A stretch of DNA of 38,287 nucleotides from Cellvibrionaceae bacterium (lineage in GTDB: Bacteria > Pseudomonadota > Gammaproteobacteria > Pseudomonadales > Cellvibrionaceae): contig JAOXRT010000089.1 of the NCBI GenBank assembly GCA_025800365.1, positions 1 to 38,287 on the forward strand, given 5' to 3'. The notes beneath the pieces are model-generated. The model worked only from the letters and a program-made list of their open reading frames with translations, had not been told where the DNA came from and searched no databases. Below are positions 18,648-28,160 of the stretch, piece by piece (the first letter of the stretch is position 1; the number at the start of each line of letters is the position of its first letter). The translations under genes and the position numbers were made by a program.

Positions 18648-20525
18648 CTACTCTGAATCAATATCATCCAGGCTCTGGCCCGCCAGGGCCGCCTTAATGC
18701 TCTTATCCATACGGCGAGTTGCAAAGTCATCAGTACACTGCGCCACAGCCTCAATGGCCGCCTCAATATCACGTGGACTCTCAGCACTCTGGCGCACTTG
18801 AAGCAGCTTCTCCATGCTTGCAACAATGGTCTGACGCTCTTCTTCGCTGAGCAAATCACCATCCGCCTCCAGTGCTGGCACCAAAGCCTCCAATACACGC
18901 TCTGCCTCTACCTGCTGCTCACGCAGGGCTCTTGCCTTCATATCATCTTCAGCATGACTGAATGACTCTGAAAGCATGCGACTAATTTCATCGTCCGCCA
19001 AGCCGTAAGACGGCTTGATATCAATACTGGTTTTTACCCCACTGTTGAGCTCTTCGGCAGACACCATCAGCAGGCCATCCGCATCAACCTGGAATACCAC
19101 TCGAATTTTAGCCGCGCCCGCCACCATCGGAGGAATACCGCGCAGTTCAAAACGAGCCAGCGAACGGCAAGCTGACACCAAATCGCGCTCACCCTGCAAG
19201 ACATGCACAGCCATCGCTGTTTGGCCATCTTTGAAAGTGGTAAATTCTTGCGCCTTGGCTACAGGAATGGGCGTATTACGGCTAATAATCTGCTCGACCA
19301 GGCCGCCCATTGTTTCTATACCAAGAGACAAAGGGATAACGTCCAATAACAACATATCACTGTCAGGCTTGTTACCTACCAATATATCGGCCTGAATAGC
19401 CGCGCCCAGAGCCACCACTCTATCGGGGTCGATATCGGATAAAGGCTCACGCCCAAACAAATCAGCTACCGCTTCTCGTACAGCAAGAGTTCGGGTAGAT
19501 CCACCTACCAATACTACATTATCAATTTCATCAGCACTTACATCAGCATCACGCAAAGCACGACGGCATGACTTGATACTGCGAGCAATCAGTGGCTGTA
19601 AAATCTCAGACATTTGCTGACGATTTAGGCTGCCCTGCCATTCGGCAAACTCAACAGCAACAGACTCATTTTCTGCAAGAGCTTCTTTGGCAGCTCTAGC
19701 CTTAAGTAATAACGCTCGCTGCTCTTGCGCTGAAAGCGCATGCTGATTTTTGCTTTGCTGCAAAATCCAGTTAGCTAACAATTGATCAAAATCATCACCA
19801 CCTAAAGCAGAGTCTCCACCTGTAGATAGCACCTCAAAAACGCCTTTACTCAAGCGCAGAATGGAAACATCAAAAGTACCCCCACCCAAATCATAAACCG
19901 CAATCAAACCTTCAGCTTGCTGATCTAGCCCGTAGGCAACGGCCGCCGCCGTAGGCTCGTTTAATAAACGAAGAACTTTTAAGCCGGCCAAAGTTGCCGC
20001 ATCTTTGGTTGCCTGTCTTTGAGCTTCATCGAAGTACGCCGGAACGGTGATAACCGCGCCATCTAAATGCTGAGAAGCACCGCTGGCCAAACTGCGCTCA
20101 CCCAGTGCCGAAAGGTGCTTAAGTATTTCAGAGGAAATTTCCACCGCACTAAAATCACCTGCCGTCGTAGATAAATAAGGCAATGCACTGCCATCTTTTT
20201 CTACAAAACGATAAGGAAGTTTTTCACCTAAGCTCGCGATATCTTCAGCACCGCGCCCCATAAGCCGTTTTATAGAGCTAACTGTATTAGCCGGGTCGCT
20301 TAATAGTTTTTTCTCGGCATCATGACCAACGAGTACTGGGCCAGAAGCTTGATAATGGACAACAGACGGACAAATTGACTGCCCCTGCTCATCGGCCAGC
20401 ACCACCGGCTCGCCACTGCGCACAGATGCAACAACGGAGTTACTCGTACCTAAGTCGATACCTACCGCGAGCTTTCGATCGTGGGGTTTAGCGCTTTGTC
20501 CAGGTTCTGAAATTTGAAGTAACAC
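18648..20525 (-). CDS. hscA: Hsp70-type chaperone HscA
   Basis: HscA is the specialised Hsp70 that binds the LPPVK motif of IscU and, with HscB, drives cluster release. It has a nucleotide-binding domain ([44 protein letters not shown]) and a substrate-binding domain starting near [18 protein letters not shown] place the start at the GTG at 20523-20525, giving 625 residues beginning [11 protein letters not shown], which matches the family N-terminus; AGGT lies about six bases upstream. The frame is open 8 more codons to a TTG, which is rejected. The gene lies 74 bases after hscB. Confidence 0.96.
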   Translation of the reverse strand: MLLQISEPGQSAKPHDRKLAVGIDLGTSNSVVASVRSGEPVVLADEQGQSICPSVVHYQASGPVLVGHDAEKKLLSDPANTVSSIKRLMGRGAEDIASLGEKLPYRFVEKDGSALPYLSTTAGDFSAVEISSEILKHLSALGERSLASGASQHLDGAVITVPAYFDEAQRQATKDAATLAGLKVLRLLNEPTAAAVAYGLDQQAEGLIAVYDLGGGTFDVSILRLSKGVFEVLSTGGDSALGGDDFDQLLANWILQQSKNQHALSAQEQRALLLKARAAKEALAENESVAVEFAEWQGSLNRQQMSEILQPLIARSIKSCRRALRDADVSADEIDNVVLVGGSTRTLAVREAVADLFGREPLSDIDPDRVVALGAAIQADILVGNKPDSDMLLLDVIPLSLGIETMGGLVEQIISRNTPIPVAKAQEFTTFKDGQTAMAVHVLQGERDLVSACRSLARFELRGIPPMVAGAAKIRVVFQVDADGLLMVSAEELNSGVKTSIDIKPSYGLADDEISRMLSESFSHAEDDMKARALREQQVEAERVLEALVPALEADGDLLSEEERQTIVASMEKLLQVRQSAESPRDIEAAIEAVAQCTDDFATRRMDKSIKAALAGQSLDDIDSE

Positions 20526-20599
20526 AAAATACCTATTTCTTATCGGCAAATTTGGTCGCCAGTGATCACGGTTATACTGCCGGCCAAGCTAGTTATCAG

Positions 20600-21148
20600 T
20601 TAATCTAAATCGAGCAATTCGTCTTCTGCGGTTCGCAACTCTTTAGCGAACTTAGTGGTAAAGTGCATTTTAGCTAAAGGCGCAACACAAGCGGAAAAAT
20701 CCCCGGACTCATAACATTTAACGAATTCAGCTTGGATTTTTTGCTCGAGCGATCGCTGCTCAGCAAACAAAGCTTGTAGTTTTTCTTCTGCCGCCGCTTC
20801 ATCACTAGCAATCAATTGACGCAACTCAGAAAGCTCTTCTCGCCACTCCATTTGTTGCATCAAGAAAACTGGATCTTGATGGGTTTTGTTTTCAAGATTG
20901 GCCTCGAAACCCGCGAGCTCCAACAAATATTCAGCCCGCTTAACACTCACACTTAGCGTTTCAAAGGCCTGATTTACATAAGCCATAGCCTGCACAGCCA
21001 AACGCTGCTGCTGGGCACCTTCGGCGCTAAATTTATCGGGGTGACATTGTGTCTGTAGCTTTCGATGCGCTGCTTTTAGCGCAGCCAAATCAATATCAAA
21101 GCTCGGCTCTAACTGATAGAGGGCAAAATAGTTTTCACTTAGATCCAT
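20600..21148 (-). CDS. hscB: Fe-S cluster co-chaperone HscB
   Basis: HscB is the J-protein that delivers IscU to HscA and stimulates its ATPase. The 182-residue protein has an N-terminal J domain (residues 1-75) with the catalytic HPD at 36-38 in LQTQCHPDKFS, and a C-terminal three-helix IscU-binding domain (LMQQMEWREELSELR). The terminator-like hairpin at 21197-21224 lies between it and iscA. Confidence 0.97.
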   Translation of the reverse strand: MDLSENYFALYQLEPSFDIDLAALKAAHRKLQTQCHPDKFSAEGAQQQRLAVQAMAYVNQAFETLSVSVKRAEYLLELAGFEANLENKTHQDPVFLMQQMEWREELSELRQLIASDEAAAEEKLQALFAEQRSLEQKIQAEFVKCYESGDFSACVAPLAKMHFTTKFAKELRTAEDELLDLD

Positions 21149-21196
21149 AAATATGCTTACTTGTCTTCGCCGAGTAACGACTTACAAAATTCATAC

Positions 21197-21224
21197 AAAA
21201 AAGCCGGGGAAACGCCCCGGCTTT
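21197..21224 (-). terminator. Strong terminator-like hairpin between iscA and hscB
   Basis: A 7-bp all-GC stem (21203-21209 with 21215-21221) is extended by A/T pairs with a 5-base loop. On the minus strand it is followed by T from 21202 to 21197. It starts about 40 bases past the iscA stop, within the isc operon. It could attenuate expression of hscBA-fdx-iscX or protect the iscRSUA mRNA 3' end. Confidence 0.8.
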
Positions 21225-21264
21225 AATCTTTTCAACTGCGACGCCTACAAGCTTATGACACGAA

Positions 21265-21588
21265 TTAAACGTGAAAGCTCTCGCCACATCCGCAGGCGTT
21301 TTTAGCATTGGGGTTATTGAACTGAAAACCTTCGTTCAAACCTTCTTTTACGAAGTCCAGTTCTGTGCCATCTAAATAGGCCAAACTTTTTGGATCGACC
21401 ACTAAGCTAAAGCCGCCTTGATCGAAAGCCTCATCCTCTGGATTGAGCTCGTCTACAAATTCCAAAACATAGGATAAACCCGAGCAGCCCGTGGTTTGAA
21501 CGCCTACCCGAATACCAACGCCTTTACCGCGTGTACTCAAGTGACGCTGAACATGCTCTACCGCTGAGTCTGTCATGGTTAAGGCCAT
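21265..21588 (-). CDS. iscA: Iron-sulfur assembly protein IscA
   Basis: An A-type carrier of 107 residues that accepts or delivers [4Fe-4S] clusters. The three conserved Cys are Cys35 ([10 protein letters not shown]), Cys99 and Cys101 (ACGCGESF), as in E. coli IscA. It follows iscU by about 50 bases and is followed by a terminator-like hairpin. Confidence 0.98.
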   Translation of the reverse strand: MALTMTDSAVEHVQRHLSTRGKGVGIRVGVQTTGCSGLSYVLEFVDELNPEDEAFDQGGFSLVVDPKSLAYLDGTELDFVKEGLNEGFQFNNPNAKNACGCGESFHV

Positions 21589-21637
21589 GATATTACCGCT
21601 GCCTTTTAGCTAAAATTATAATGAAGCCGGTGAAGTC

Positions 21638-22024
21638 TTAGTCTTCACCGCGTTTTTCACGTAAATCGCGCACTGCGGCTTTAATGGCATCTTCAGCCAA
21701 AACCGAGCAATGGATTTTTACCGGAGGTAAAGCCAGCTCTTCAGCAATCTCAGTGTTTTTGATCGATTCAGCCTCACCCAAGGTTTTACCCTTAACCCAC
21801 TCTGTTAATAGCGAGCTTGATGCAATTGCAGAACCACAGCCATAGGTTTTGAACTTGGCATCTTCGATGACACCTTCGTTATTCACCTGAATTTGAAGGC
21901 GCATTACATCGCCACAGGCTGGGGCACCGACCATACCGGTACCAACGCTGTCAGAAGCCTCATCCAACTTGCCGACATTACGAGGATTTTCATAATGATC
22001 GATTACTTTATCACTATAAGCCAT
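21638..22024 (-). CDS. iscU: Iron-sulfur scaffold protein IscU
   Basis: IscU is the scaffold on which IscS-derived sulfur and iron are built into a [2Fe-2S] cluster. The 128-residue protein has the ligands Cys37 and Asp39 (GAPACGDVM), Cys63 (YGCGSAIAS) and His105/Cys106 (KIHCSVLA). The HscA recognition motif LPPVK is at 99-103. It is fully conserved in length and spacing and lies 52 bases after iscS. Confidence 0.98.
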   Translation of the reverse strand: MAYSDKVIDHYENPRNVGKLDEASDSVGTGMVGAPACGDVMRLQIQVNNEGVIEDAKFKTYGCGSAIASSSLLTEWVKGKTLGEAESIKNTEIAEELALPPVKIHCSVLAEDAIKAAVRDLREKRGED

Positions 22025-22076
22025 TTTATTTACTCCACCTTAGCTACGCTAAAGGCTATTGCTTAATGGACTACGC

Positions 22077-23291
22077 TTAGTGCGCAGCCCACTCAATTTT
22101 ACTTAAATCAACACCATCTTTATACATATCCCAAAGTGGCGATAATTCGCGCAATTTGGCTACGGCGTGGCGTACTTTTTCGATCACAAAATCAATTTCT
22201 TCTGGCTTGGTAAAACGGCCCACACCGAAACGGATTGAGCTATGAGCCATTTCATCATCAACGCCCAGAGCACGCAGCACATAGGAAGGCTCCAAACTGG
22301 CCGAGGTACAAGCCGAGCCTGAGGATACAGCCAAATCGCGCAAAGACATCAATAACGATTCACCTTCCACATAGGCGAAACTGATATTGATATTGGTAGA
22401 TACACGCTGGTCAAAAGAGCCGTTTACAACAACTTGCTCCATATCCTTCAAACCATCCCATAGACGCTGTTTTAAGGCGTTACAATGATCGAAGTCTTGC
22501 TGCATTTCAGCTTTTGCCAGGCGGAACGCCTCACCCATACCAACAATCTGATGGGTCGCTAAAGTGCCCGAACGGAAGCCACGCTCATGTCCACCACCGT
22601 GGATTTGAGCTTCCAAGCGAACACGTGGCTTGCGGCGAACATATAGAGCGCCGATACCTTTAGGTCCATATATCTTATGGGCAGAGAAAGACATTAAATC
22701 GACCTTCATCGCCTCAACATCAATCTCGATTTTGCCAGCGCTTTGGGCCGCGTCGACGTGGAAGAAAACCTTTCGCTCTCTACACAATTCGCCAATGGCT
22801 GCAATGTCAGTAATAGTGCCGATTTCATTATTTACATGCATCAAAGAAACCACTGTGGTGTCTTCTCGCATTGCATCAGCCACTTGCTGTACGGTAATTA
22901 ATCCTTCGGAATCTGGATCTAGGTAGGTAACCTCAAAACCTTCACGCTCAAGCTGACGACAAGTATCTAAAACGGCTTTATGCTCGATTTTCGAGGTAAT
23001 AATATGCTTGCCTTTGCGCACATTGAAATGAGCCACACCTTTGATAGCTAGGTTGTCGGACTCGGTAGCACCGGAAGTCCAGACGATTTCGCGTGGATCT
23101 GCATTGATAAGATCAGCGACTTGCGCCCTAGCGTTTTCAACAGCCTCTTCGGCTTTCCAGCCATACACATGTGAGCGGGAAGCCGGATTACCAAAATTGC
23201 CATCCATAGTTAGGCAATCCATCATTAACTCAGCCACGCGCGGGTCCACTGGCGTTGACGCAGAGTAATCCAAATAAATCGGTAACTTCAT
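22077..23291 (-). CDS. iscS: Cysteine desulfurase IscS
   Basis: A PLP enzyme that takes sulfur from cysteine for Fe-S clusters and tRNA thiolation. The 404-residue protein has the PLP lysine Lys206 ([12 protein letters not shown]) and active-site Cys328 on the loop [14 protein letters not shown], both at E. coli numbers and with E. coli length. It ends in the IscU-binding C-terminus ([22 protein letters not shown]). It follows iscR by 45 bases. Confidence 0.99.
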   Translation of the reverse strand: MKLPIYLDYSASTPVDPRVAELMMDCLTMDGNFGNPASRSHVYGWKAEEAVENARAQVADLINADPREIVWTSGATESDNLAIKGVAHFNVRKGKHIITSKIEHKAVLDTCRQLEREGFEVTYLDPDSEGLITVQQVADAMREDTTVVSLMHVNNEIGTITDIAAIGELCRERKVFFHVDAAQSAGKIEIDVEAMKVDLMSFSAHKIYGPKGIGALYVRRKPRVRLEAQIHGGGHERGFRSGTLATHQIVGMGEAFRLAKAEMQQDFDHCNALKQRLWDGLKDMEQVVVNGSFDQRVSTNINISFAYVEGESLLMSLRDLAVSSGSACTSASLEPSYVLRALGVDDEMAHSSIRFGVGRFTKPEEIDFVIEKVRHAVAKLRELSPLWDMYKDGVDLSKIEWAAH

Positions 23292-23336
23292 GATTTAGCC
23301 TTCAATATCCCGGGCTCTACCCCGGGTTCACGGTTA

Positions 23337-23834
23337 TCAACCCAAGCTAGCGGCTGTAATGCGCTGCATTGAGTTGGCCTCTGCTTGCTGCAGAGCTTCT
23401 TCTTTGTCCAATCGCTCAGATACTTCTTGAATATCTTTGCGGGCCACTAAACTGGCCAAGCTGATTCCACTTAAGAAATCATGAATCTGTTCGCTTAAAT
23501 CGCACCATAGGTGGTGAGTTAAGCAGGTAGCTCCATTTCTGCAGCTGCCACTACCACCGCAGCTTGTCGCATCAATGGATTCATTGACGGCGTCGACAAT
23601 CTGAGCGACAAAAATCTCTTCACTCGGACGGCTCAAGCGATAACCACCACCTGGACCGCGAACACTACTTACCAAGTCGTTTTGACGCAATTTTGAAAAC
23701 AGCTGCTCCAAATAACTTAGAGAGATCTCTTGTCGTTTAGAGATTCCTGCCAGGCTAATTGGGCCCTTATCGGCATGGAGCGCTAAATCCAGCATTGCTG
23801 TGACCGCATAGCGGCCTTTTGTTGTTAGTCTCAT
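23337..23834 (-). CDS. iscR: Fe-S cluster transcription regulator IscR
   Basis: An Rrf2-family winged-helix regulator of 165 residues. The HTH is near [18 protein letters not shown] through [16 protein letters not shown]. The [2Fe-2S] ligands Cys92, Cys98, Cys104 and His107 ([18 protein letters not shown]) match E. coli numbering. With a cluster bound it represses its own operon, so isc expression rises when cluster supply falls. It is the first gene of the isc operon. The promoter and three IscR-like boxes lie immediately upstream, consistent with autoregulation. Confidence 0.98.
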   Translation of the reverse strand: MRLTTKGRYAVTAMLDLALHADKGPISLAGISKRQEISLSYLEQLFSKLRQNDLVSSVRGPGGGYRLSRPSEEIFVAQIVDAVNESIDATSCGGSGSCRNGATCLTHHLWCDLSEQIHDFLSGISLASLVARKDIQEVSERLDKEEALQQAEANSMQRITAASLG

Positions 23835-23866
23835 TATCAGGCTTCCAGCATTGAGGCGCGGCGCGC

Positions 23867-23895
23867 ATTATTAAAAAACCTAGGATTAGAGTCAA
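23867..23895 (-). promoter_or_regulatory. iscR promoter
   Basis: Minus strand: -35 TTGACT (23895-23890), 17-base spacer, -10 AATAAT (23872-23867). Each hexamer matches five of six consensus positions at ideal spacing, 33 bases before the iscR ATG. IscR box A overlaps the -35 and spacer, as expected for repression. Confidence 0.75.
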
Positions 23896-23899
23896 GAAT
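23875..23899. promoter_or_regulatory. IscR-like box A (promoter-overlapping)
   Basis: A 25-base imperfect inverted repeat. On the minus strand the left half CTTGACT fits the E. coli type 1 IscR half-site (SYYGACT) exactly; the right half CCTAGGT fits less well. It covers the -35 element of the iscR promoter. Confidence 0.55.
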
Positions 23900-23900
23900 A

Positions 23901-23924
23901 ATACCTAGTAATTAACTCAGGTAT
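23901..23924. promoter_or_regulatory. IscR-like box B
   Basis: A 24-base near-palindrome with outer arms ATACC and GGTAT and inner arms resembling the IscR half-sites. It has one base fewer in the centre than the 25-base E. coli type 1 motif. It lies directly upstream of box A. Confidence 0.55.
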
Positions 23925-23949
23925 ATACCCTAGCATTCTACTCAGGTTT
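23925..23949. promoter_or_regulatory. IscR-like box C
   Basis: A 25-base site immediately adjoining box B. Halves CCTGAGT and CTAGGGTAT (minus strand) follow the E. coli type 1 pattern with about six mismatches. The tandem of three boxes is stronger evidence than any single one. Confidence 0.55.
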
Positions 23950-23980
23950 AAGCAATATACGCCCTTATGCTGTGAAGCTA

Positions 23981-24781
23981 TTAATCAGAATCTTTCGACT
24001 TAAGCTTATTCTCCGTGTGATAAACATAATTCTGCATAGCCGTTAAAACACCGCGGAGTATGTTTAACTCCATCTCATCCATACGCACGCGACTATATAG
24101 TCGACGCAAACGAGTCATGGTTTGACGCGGATTATCAGGCTCTAGGAAGCCAATCTTCTCCAAAGTCTGCTGTAAGTGCTCATAATAGCGCTCCATCGCC
24201 TCACTCTTGGCAGGCGGCATATCCCAATCGTCAAAGCTAAGGGCTTTACCCTCACGCTCATATTCGATACAGGCCAACCTCATTTCATAGGCCAGCACTT
24301 GTACAGCGGCACCTAGATTGAGAGAGCTATAATCGGGGTTGCTAGGAATGTGAACATGGTAGTTACATTTCTGCAGTTCTTCGTTAGTCAGGCCTCGGTC
24401 TTCACGACCAAAAACCAAGGCCACATCATGCTCTTCGGCTTCTGCCCAGGCTCGCTCGCCGCATTCCCGAGGAGTTAACATTGGCCAAGGAATTCTGCGG
24501 TCTCGAGCACTGGTACCCACTACCAAAGCACATCCGGCAATAGCTTCATCCAAGGTATCAACGACTACCGCCCCATCAAGCACATCAACCGCATTTGAAG
24601 CTCGCCAGACTGCTTTATCTGCTGGGTATTCTTTCGGAGCAACCAGATATAAGCTAGCCATCCCCATATTCTTCATGGCACGAGCTACACCGCCGATATT
24701 GCCAGGGTGAGAGGTATTGACCAAAACGATACGAATTTTCTGCAAACGCTGGCTATTTTCTGGAGCTAAACTGTCGGCCAT
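23981..24781 (-). CDS. trmJ: tRNA (cytidine/uridine-2'-O-)-methyltransferase TrmJ
   Basis: A SPOUT-class enzyme that 2'-O-methylates nucleotide 32 of several tRNAs using SAM. From the ATG at 24779-24781 it has 266 residues (E. coli 246). Motif 1 is IRIVLVNTSHPGNIGGVARAMKNMG; the knotted SAM site includes FGREDRGLTNEEL and LNLGAAVQVLAYE. AGGA lies seven bases before this ATG, so I reject the 31-codon longer frame. It is upstream of iscR on the same strand and divergent from suhB, the E. coli arrangement. Unlike Pseudomonas as I recall it, no cysE lies between trmJ and iscR. Confidence 0.96.
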   Translation of the reverse strand: MADSLAPENSQRLQKIRIVLVNTSHPGNIGGVARAMKNMGMASLYLVAPKEYPADKAVWRASNAVDVLDGAVVVDTLDEAIAGCALVVGTSARDRRIPWPMLTPRECGERAWAEAEEHDVALVFGREDRGLTNEELQKCNYHVHIPSNPDYSSLNLGAAVQVLAYEMRLACIEYEREGKALSFDDWDMPPAKSEAMERYYEHLQQTLEKIGFLEPDNPRQTMTRLRRLYSRVRMDEMELNILRGVLTAMQNYVYHTENKLKSKDSD

Positions 24782-25047
24782 GTTGATTCCTACTGACTTA
24801 CTGGACTGGCCTAGGGCCAAAACGGCGGCAAGTCTACCCGAGAATAGCGCCGCTCGCCAGAGCAGCCACTGCAAAGGCTATATAGATAGACCCGACGCGC
24901 GCGCTCCAATGACACCTCTAGACCAAATTACCCCCCTTAAACCCCCACATTCTTGGCTAGCGCAGCAAGCCGCTTTACTCTATAATCGCCGCCAACCGCT
25001 GCGCGGGCCGCAGCCGTATGTTCTTTGACAATTGAAATTGGTGATCC

Positions 25048-25848
25048 ATGGAACCCATGCTGACTATAGCCCTGCGTGCTGCACGCAAGGCCGGCGAGCT
25101 TATTGAGCGCGCCCTGGAACGTGTCGACGTTGTAGCTTTTGAAGAAAAAGGCCGCAATGATTTCGTAACTGAAATCGACCAAGCTTCCGAAAAAGAGATT
25201 ATTTACCATTTACGCAAAGCCTACCCAGACCACACTATTCGCGGAGAGGAAACAGGCCTAAGCGTTGGTGAGAACAGTGATTATGAGTGGATTATTGACC
25301 CACTTGATGGCACCACCAATTTCATTCACGGCATTCCACACTTTGCCGTTTCCATTGCCTGTAAATATAAAGGCCAGATCGAGCACGCAGTTGTGCTAAA
25401 CCCTATCACCCGAGAAGAATTCACCGCCAGCCGTGGTCGCGGCGCTGCCTTGAACGGTCGACGCATACGTGTTTCTTCACGCAAAGGCATGGACGGAGCA
25501 TTGATTGGCACGGGCATTCCTTTTAACGGTTACGCCTTTGAGCACATGACTCCTTACTTAGCGGCAATGCACGAGATTGCTGGCCAGACCGCTGGCATCC
25601 GCCGCCCTGGCGCTGCCTCCTTAGACTTGGCTTATGTCGCTGCTGGACGCTTCGATGGCTTTTGGGAAATGAACCTACAAGAGTGGGATATCGCAGCAGG
25701 TGTTTTGCTGGTTAAAGAAGCCGGCGGCCTAGTGTCTGATTTCAAAGGCGGCAACAGCTTTATGGACAGTGGCAATATCGTTTGTGGCACACCTAAAGTC
25801 TTTAAGCCATTGCTACAAATCGTTGGCAAGCAAATGGGTAATATCTAA
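25048..25848 (+). CDS. suhB: Inositol-1-monophosphatase SuhB
   Basis: A magnesium-dependent phosphatase; in E. coli SuhB also joins the rRNA antitermination complex with NusA. The 266-residue protein carries the metal ligands Glu67 (IRGEETG), Asp84 and Asp87 (WIIDPLDGTTNFIHGIPHF) and the C-terminal motif WDIAAGVLLVKEAGG. It is divergent from trmJ. A TATAAT at 24981-24986 is a possible -10, without a recognisable -35. A bidirectional terminator follows. Confidence 0.97.
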   Translation: MEPMLTIALRAARKAGELIERALERVDVVAFEEKGRNDFVTEIDQASEKEIIYHLRKAYPDHTIRGEETGLSVGENSDYEWIIDPLDGTTNFIHGIPHFAVSIACKYKGQIEHAVVLNPITREEFTASRGRGAALNGRRIRVSSRKGMDGALIGTGIPFNGYAFEHMTPYLAAMHEIAGQTAGIRRPGAASLDLAYVAAGRFDGFWEMNLQEWDIAAGVLLVKEAGGLVSDFKGGNSFMDSGNIVCGTPKVFKPLLQIVGKQMGNI

Positions 25849-25892
25849 AACCCTAAGGGCCGGGCGCCCTCGGAGTTTAAGACCCTACAAAC

Positions 25893-25928
25893 AAAAAAGG
25901 GGGAGAACAAAAGTTCCCCCCCTTTTTT
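25893..25928. terminator. Bidirectional terminator between suhB and NSS transporter gene
   Basis: A G-run/C-run stem of about 10 bp with one mismatch (25899-25908 against 25913-25922) is flanked by six A on the left and six T on the right. It lies between convergent genes and gives a T-run on either strand. Confidence 0.88.
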
Positions 25929-25945
25929 ATGATCTACAGATCCAC

Positions 25946-27364
25946 TTAACCAAAGAAACTTAAACCAAAATACTTGGTGGCTACAGTATTCACAAATATC
26001 AGCAACAACACCAACGGAATAAAGGTAGACAGGGAAAAGTTAACGTACTTCTCAGCAAAAGAACCGCGATAGCTCTCATCGCCCTGTTCCAGCTCCTCAT
26101 TAAAGTTATGCTTCTTCCAGCGATAAATTACAAACAAACAAGCCAGCAAACCATTTAGCGGCAAAATGGTGTCGTAGAAGATATCGTAAACCACATCAAA
26201 TAAAGACTTATTCGCCCCAGCGTACTCCATAAACTGAGTTAGGAAATCGACACGACCGAAGCTCAAGATACATGCCACGGTAAACAAACCCATGGTTACA
26301 CCCAAAATGCTTAGCGCTTTTTTACGGCTGTAGCCTTTCTCATCCACTAAGCTTGCCGTTGGCACCTCAGTAATGGAAACCAATGAAGTCAGAGCGGCAA
26401 AGAAAACCAGGGTAAAGAACAAAATTGCAACAATGCTAGCGCCAACATAACCAATACTTACCTGCATCGCTAAGAAAATCTTTGGCAAAAAGCTGAAGAT
26501 CAAGCTGACTGACGAATCACTCAAAGCATCAGTATCGGTAGCAGGATCGAAAGAGAAAATCGCCGGTAAAATCATTAGCCCCGCAGAGAAGGCCACCATG
26601 GTATCAGTCAAAGCCACAAACTTGGCCGAGCTCACAACATTTTCACGGCGCTCCATATAAGAGCCATAGGTTATTAAAATACCCATACCCAACGAGAGAG
26701 AGAAGAACGCCTGAGACAAAGCACCATTGATAACCGATGCATTGATCTTGCTGAAATCAGGAACAATATAATACTTAACCCCTTCCATCGCGCCATCTAA
26801 GGTTAAGACAAATATCACCAATCCAATCAGCATGACGAATAGGCCTGGCATCAGGATTTTAGCACCCTTTTCAATACCGTCTTTAACGCCACTCACAAGA
26901 ATAAAGTAGACCAGGCCAACAACCACCAACAAATGAATAAAAACCTCATTACTGTTGATAAATTGACCAAAATAAGACGGCTGCGCCAGCTGATCGAGAT
27001 TTCCCATCAGCGCAGCAACCAGGTAGCCGAAGATCCACACGGTAATAACGCTATAGAACACAGCGATCATATAAGGCGTGATTACCGCAAGCCAACCGGC
27101 TATGGACCACAAACCGCCTCCGGCTGAGCTGCTATAAGCCCCTAAAGGATCTTTTTGAAAACGGCGACCGATTGCTAGCTCGGCCATCATGACCGGAAGA
27201 CAAATCAAGGCCACAAAAATGGCGTAAATGAAAAGAAAGGCGCCCCCACCATTCTTGGCGGCACCTACAGGAAAGCCCACCAAGTTACCGATACCCACCG
27301 CACTGCCTGCGGCGGCCAGAATAAATCCTATACGGGACCCAAAATGCTCTCTGGCTGCAGTCAT
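25946..27364 (-). CDS. Sodium-dependent transporter, NSS (SNF) family
   Basis: A sodium symporter of the neurotransmitter:sodium symporter family, probably for an amino acid or related amine. The 472-residue protein aligns without gaps to the LeuT start as I recall it: REH at 5-7, GSAVGIGN with Asn27, and FPVGAAKNGGGAF for TM1. TM6 (FFSLSLGMGILITYGSY) and TM8 (LTSLVSITE) are also clear. I count 11 probable membrane helices, without LeuT TM12. LeuT Arg30, part of the outer gate, is Gly30 here, while the inner-gate Arg5 and the substrate-site Tyr108 equivalent remain. Substrate is unknown. It is flanked by terminators or gaps and appears monocistronic. Confidence 0.93.
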   Translation of the reverse strand: MTAAREHFGSRIGFILAAAGSAVGIGNLVGFPVGAAKNGGGAFLFIYAIFVALICLPVMMAELAIGRRFQKDPLGAYSSSAGGGLWSIAGWLAVITPYMIAVFYSVITVWIFGYLVAALMGNLDQLAQPSYFGQFINSNEVFIHLLVVVGLVYFILVSGVKDGIEKGAKILMPGLFVMLIGLVIFVLTLDGAMEGVKYYIVPDFSKINASVINGALSQAFFSLSLGMGILITYGSYMERRENVVSSAKFVALTDTMVAFSAGLMILPAIFSFDPATDTDALSDSSVSLIFSFLPKIFLAMQVSIGYVGASIVAILFFTLVFFAALTSLVSITEVPTASLVDEKGYSRKKALSILGVTMGLFTVACILSFGRVDFLTQFMEYAGANKSLFDVVYDIFYDTILPLNGLLACLFVIYRWKKHNFNEELEQGDESYRGSFAEKYVNFSLSTFIPLVLLLIFVNTVATKYFGLSFFG

Positions 27365-27669
27365 AAATTGTCTCTTCTAAGTATTATCATCTTTTAGCTG
27401 CCCAGCTCTTTGGCCAAGCTTTTTGTCATCATCGCCCATTTGCCGCTTTTATGCCAGTCAATCACTATCCATATCTGAACAACATGAAGAAAAGCTAGCT
27501 GACAACTGCAGGCAAGCAATAACTGTAGGCTTGCTATCTAGACGAGCTAAGGGCGGGATGCCGCAAACAGGCTATAGCAGTAGAAGTGGTAGCAGCAATA
27601 AGTATAAGAAAGACGGTACAGGGAGGGATTAGGCAAGGGGCACAGCTCCTTGCCTATAGGTTTAAGCGC
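27365..27669. other. Non-coding gap between NSS transporter and thioesterase genes
   Basis: No supported gene lies in these 305 bases. An 8-bp inverted repeat (27631-27638 with 27648-27655) sits just past the thioesterase stop on the minus strand; it lacks a T-run, so it is at best a weak terminator. The NSS promoter should also be here but is not obvious. Confidence 0.5.
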
Positions 27670-28098
27670 TTAGGCTTTTAACCACACATAGCGAGCTTCA
27701 GAAATAGCAACAACCTCACCATTATCATCGGTTAGCTCCTGCTGGTGCTTCATCTCCGCCTTACCATTCGCCAGAGCTTCCTCTTTCATGCGATCCAGAT
27801 CCGCAATATCCATCTGCATATCCACATGAATATCAGTCATGGCCGGGCGACGATAGCGAATGTTCATTTCAGCGACGATGGGGTATATCTTTTCACCGGC
27901 TAAGTAATCGAGGAACAAGACGCCACCTGGAAACTCTGCCAAGGTGAATAAAGAGCCCGCATACATGGTACCCACGTGGTTTGCATTCGGTGCCAACGGC
28001 ATTTTAGCTTTAACTCTGCCAGGGCTTACCTCGATAACATCTGCGCCCATATGGCCAAGAATGGGTATGCTAATTCCAACGTCTTTTGCATCGCTCAT
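27670..28098 (-). CDS. Hotdog-fold thioesterase-like protein (DUF4442/PaaI type)
   Basis: A 142-residue protein with the hotdog pattern: a short N-terminal helix region, then NANHVGTMYAGSLFTLAE, where the central helix of the fold follows the His/Gly loop. The strand MNIRYRRPAMTDIHV and a closing strand (EVVAISEARYVWL) follow. Such proteins hydrolyse acyl-CoA or related thioesters; substrate cannot be assigned. GGAG lies eight bases before the ATG. It is divergent from the ABC exporter gene. Confidence 0.8.
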   Translation of the reverse strand: MSDAKDVGISIPILGHMGADVIEVSPGRVKAKMPLAPNANHVGTMYAGSLFTLAEFPGGVLFLDYLAGEKIYPIVAEMNIRYRRPAMTDIHVDMQMDIADLDRMKEEALANGKAEMKHQQELTDDNGEVVAISEARYVWLKA

Positions 28099-28160
28099 TA
28101 TTTTTCTCCATAGAATATGTCTTTTTAGATGCCGCGGCGGGCATAGCTATCATCATACTC

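Noticed and set aside
24782-24874. 31-codon N-terminal extension of trmJ
   Set aside because: It has no family counterpart, while AGGA precedes the ATG at 24781 at ideal spacing.
24953-24986. suhB promoter TTGGCT ... TATAAT
   Set aside because: The spacer is 22 bases, too long for a normal sigma-70 promoter; only the -10 looks good.
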